Source: Bifidobacteriaceae bacterium (GTDB lineage: Bacteria; Actinomycetota; Actinomycetes; Actinomycetales; Bifidobacteriaceae). Taken from it: a stretch of 5,000 nt of DNA. Below are positions 4,274-5,000 of this stretch, piece by piece. The first letter of the stretch is position 1; the number at the start of each line of letters is the position of its first letter. The stretch covers positions 1 through 5,000 of the forward strand of contig JAISKS010000083.1 in NCBI GenBank assembly GCA_031260825.1. The letters are read 5' to 3'. Under the pieces are notes generated by a model. The model was given only the letters and a program-made list of their open reading frames with translations, searched no databases and had not been told where the DNA came from. The position numbers were made by a program, and so were the translations under genes.

Positions 4274-5000
4274 ATGAATCTAAATAATAATAATATCTTC
4301 AAAATATCACTTGCAATAATCATCCTACTCGCAGCGATTCCTGCCTCATACGCAGCAATCAACCAAATCAAAAACAACATAAATTCTCAAGCCGCTGGCC
4401 AAACATGTCAAACTCCAACTCAGGCTGGATCAGTTGAATTCTGTATTAAGACTACTGACGCAGTTTTCCCAACATATGGTCCGACATCGGGATCTAATAC
4501 AATATTAATTTCAGGCTCTGGATTTCCATATGCCCCTACAAACGCCTATGTGGGTGCTGATGGAAGTGCGACAACAAATGGCGGTCATCTTGTAGCACAG
4601 TTTGATGCAATAAACAATGTAGGATTAGGCGACGAATATCATTCAACAACCACCAGTGTTTGGAAAAATTTGGCTGATACAACAGGTGCAAGCGATGGAA
4701 AACTTTGTAAACGAGGAGACAATACGAATATAACTATTACTCGCCTTGGAACCTGCATAACACAAGGAGTTTGGACAAACGCTTCAGACCCACAAAATCG
4801 TTGGTCTACAACCGCTTGGGATGCGAACTCATTAAATTTTGATGGAAATGACAATGATTTAAACCATAGAGCAGTAATAGTACCCAATGGTTCTTCATTT
4901 TTCTTTTCTCAGCCAGATCATACAACAATTGAAACTATTATAAATCCTTATTCACCTAAAGGATTAGGTGGACAATATAATATTTTTGGCAACGGGGGCG
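4274..5000 (+). CDS. Secreted LamG/concanavalin-like surface protein, N-terminal part (3' partial)
   Basis: The frame is open from ATG 4274 to the window end (242 residues plus 1 nt). The start is well fixed: an in-frame TGA lies at 4259-4261, the ATG is the only Met codon in the visible frame, and a Sec signal peptide follows at once (ISLAIIILLAAIPASYA, likely cut after Ala27). Residues 64-84 (VFPTYGPTSGSNTILISGSG and FPY) resemble the first half of an IPT/TIG domain. Residues about 106-200 resemble a LamG/concanavalin-A-like lectin domain: AQFDAINNVG, STTTSVWKNLADTTGASDGKL and SLNFDGNDND, the usual jelly-roll landmarks. Four Cys (45, 57, 146, 161) could form disulphides outside the cell. 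The role is probably adhesion or glycan binding at the cell surface; the C-terminal part that would show the anchor lies outside. It is transcribed divergently from the C-type lectin operon and is GC-richer (one 60-base line counted: 43%). Confidence 0.85.
   Translation, partial: MNLNNNNIFKISLAIIILLAAIPASYAAINQIKNNINSQAAGQTCQTPTQAGSVEFCIKTTDAVFPTYGPTSGSNTILISGSGFPYAPTNAYVGADGSATTNGGHLVAQFDAINNVGLGDEYHSTTTSVWKNLADTTGASDGKLCKRGDNTNITITRLGTCITQGVWTNASDPQNRWSTTAWDANSLNFDGNDNDLNHRAVIVPNGSSFFFSQPDHTTIETIINPYSPKGLGGQYNIFGNGG

Noticed and set aside
4057..4287. Open frame of 76 codons, + strand, with repeated Asp-Ser-Cys-Phe-Arg-Arg-Asn-Asp
   Set aside because: It is the translation of the 42-bp palindromic repeats, overlaps the start of the well-supported gene at 4274 in another frame, and has no ribosome binding site.
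4639..4887. Minus-strand frame of 82 codons
   Set aside because: It is antisense to the LamG-like gene, whose frame has a signal peptide and domain landmarks.

Overview
The window looks like an accessory, surface-oriented stretch of a low-GC bacterial chromosome. No rRNA, tRNA or universally conserved gene is present, so the taxon cannot be fixed. The standard code fits (Trp is TGG, and no internal TGA is needed). Lectin-type exoproteins with simple Sec signal peptides and abundant ATTCCC-N8-GGGAAT style palindromes would fit a Patescibacteria/Saccharibacteria-like genome. That placement is an impression, not a demonstration.

Layout: (1) 2-967, +, the C-terminal part of an unrecognised protein with one evident membrane segment; its frame is open back to the left edge. 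(2) 968-1305, a convergent intergenic region packed with repeats: hairpin element A1, large inverted repeat B1, then degenerate GGGAATGAC-type palindromes. (3) 1306-3848, -, a very AT-rich two-gene operon. It encodes a 707-residue secreted protein with a C-type lectin-like domain and an uncharacterised C-terminal half, then, 2 nt downstream, a 138-residue protein with about three membrane segments. (4) 3849-4273, a divergent intergenic region with the operon's promoter, an inverted truncated copy of B (B2), a second copy of A (A2, 67/69 identical to A1) and a 42-bp-period block of the same palindromes. (5) 4274-5000, +, the N-terminal 242 residues of a secreted protein with a partial TIG-like stretch and a LamG/concanavalin-like region; it runs off the right edge.

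The lectin operon is bracketed by matching repeat clusters (A + B + GGAATGAC palindromes on each side) and is clearly more AT-rich than the genes outside them. The simplest reading is a surface-protein cassette inserted at, or carried by, a repeat-rich hot spot. The likely theme is attachment to glycans: two secreted lectin-like proteins are transcribed divergently, one paired with a membrane protein. The most unusual points are the paired hairpin families with a shared loop core, the unassigned C-terminal domain of the lectin with its DLSH/GWAGD motifs, the membrane partner, and a probable leaderless start for the right-hand gene.
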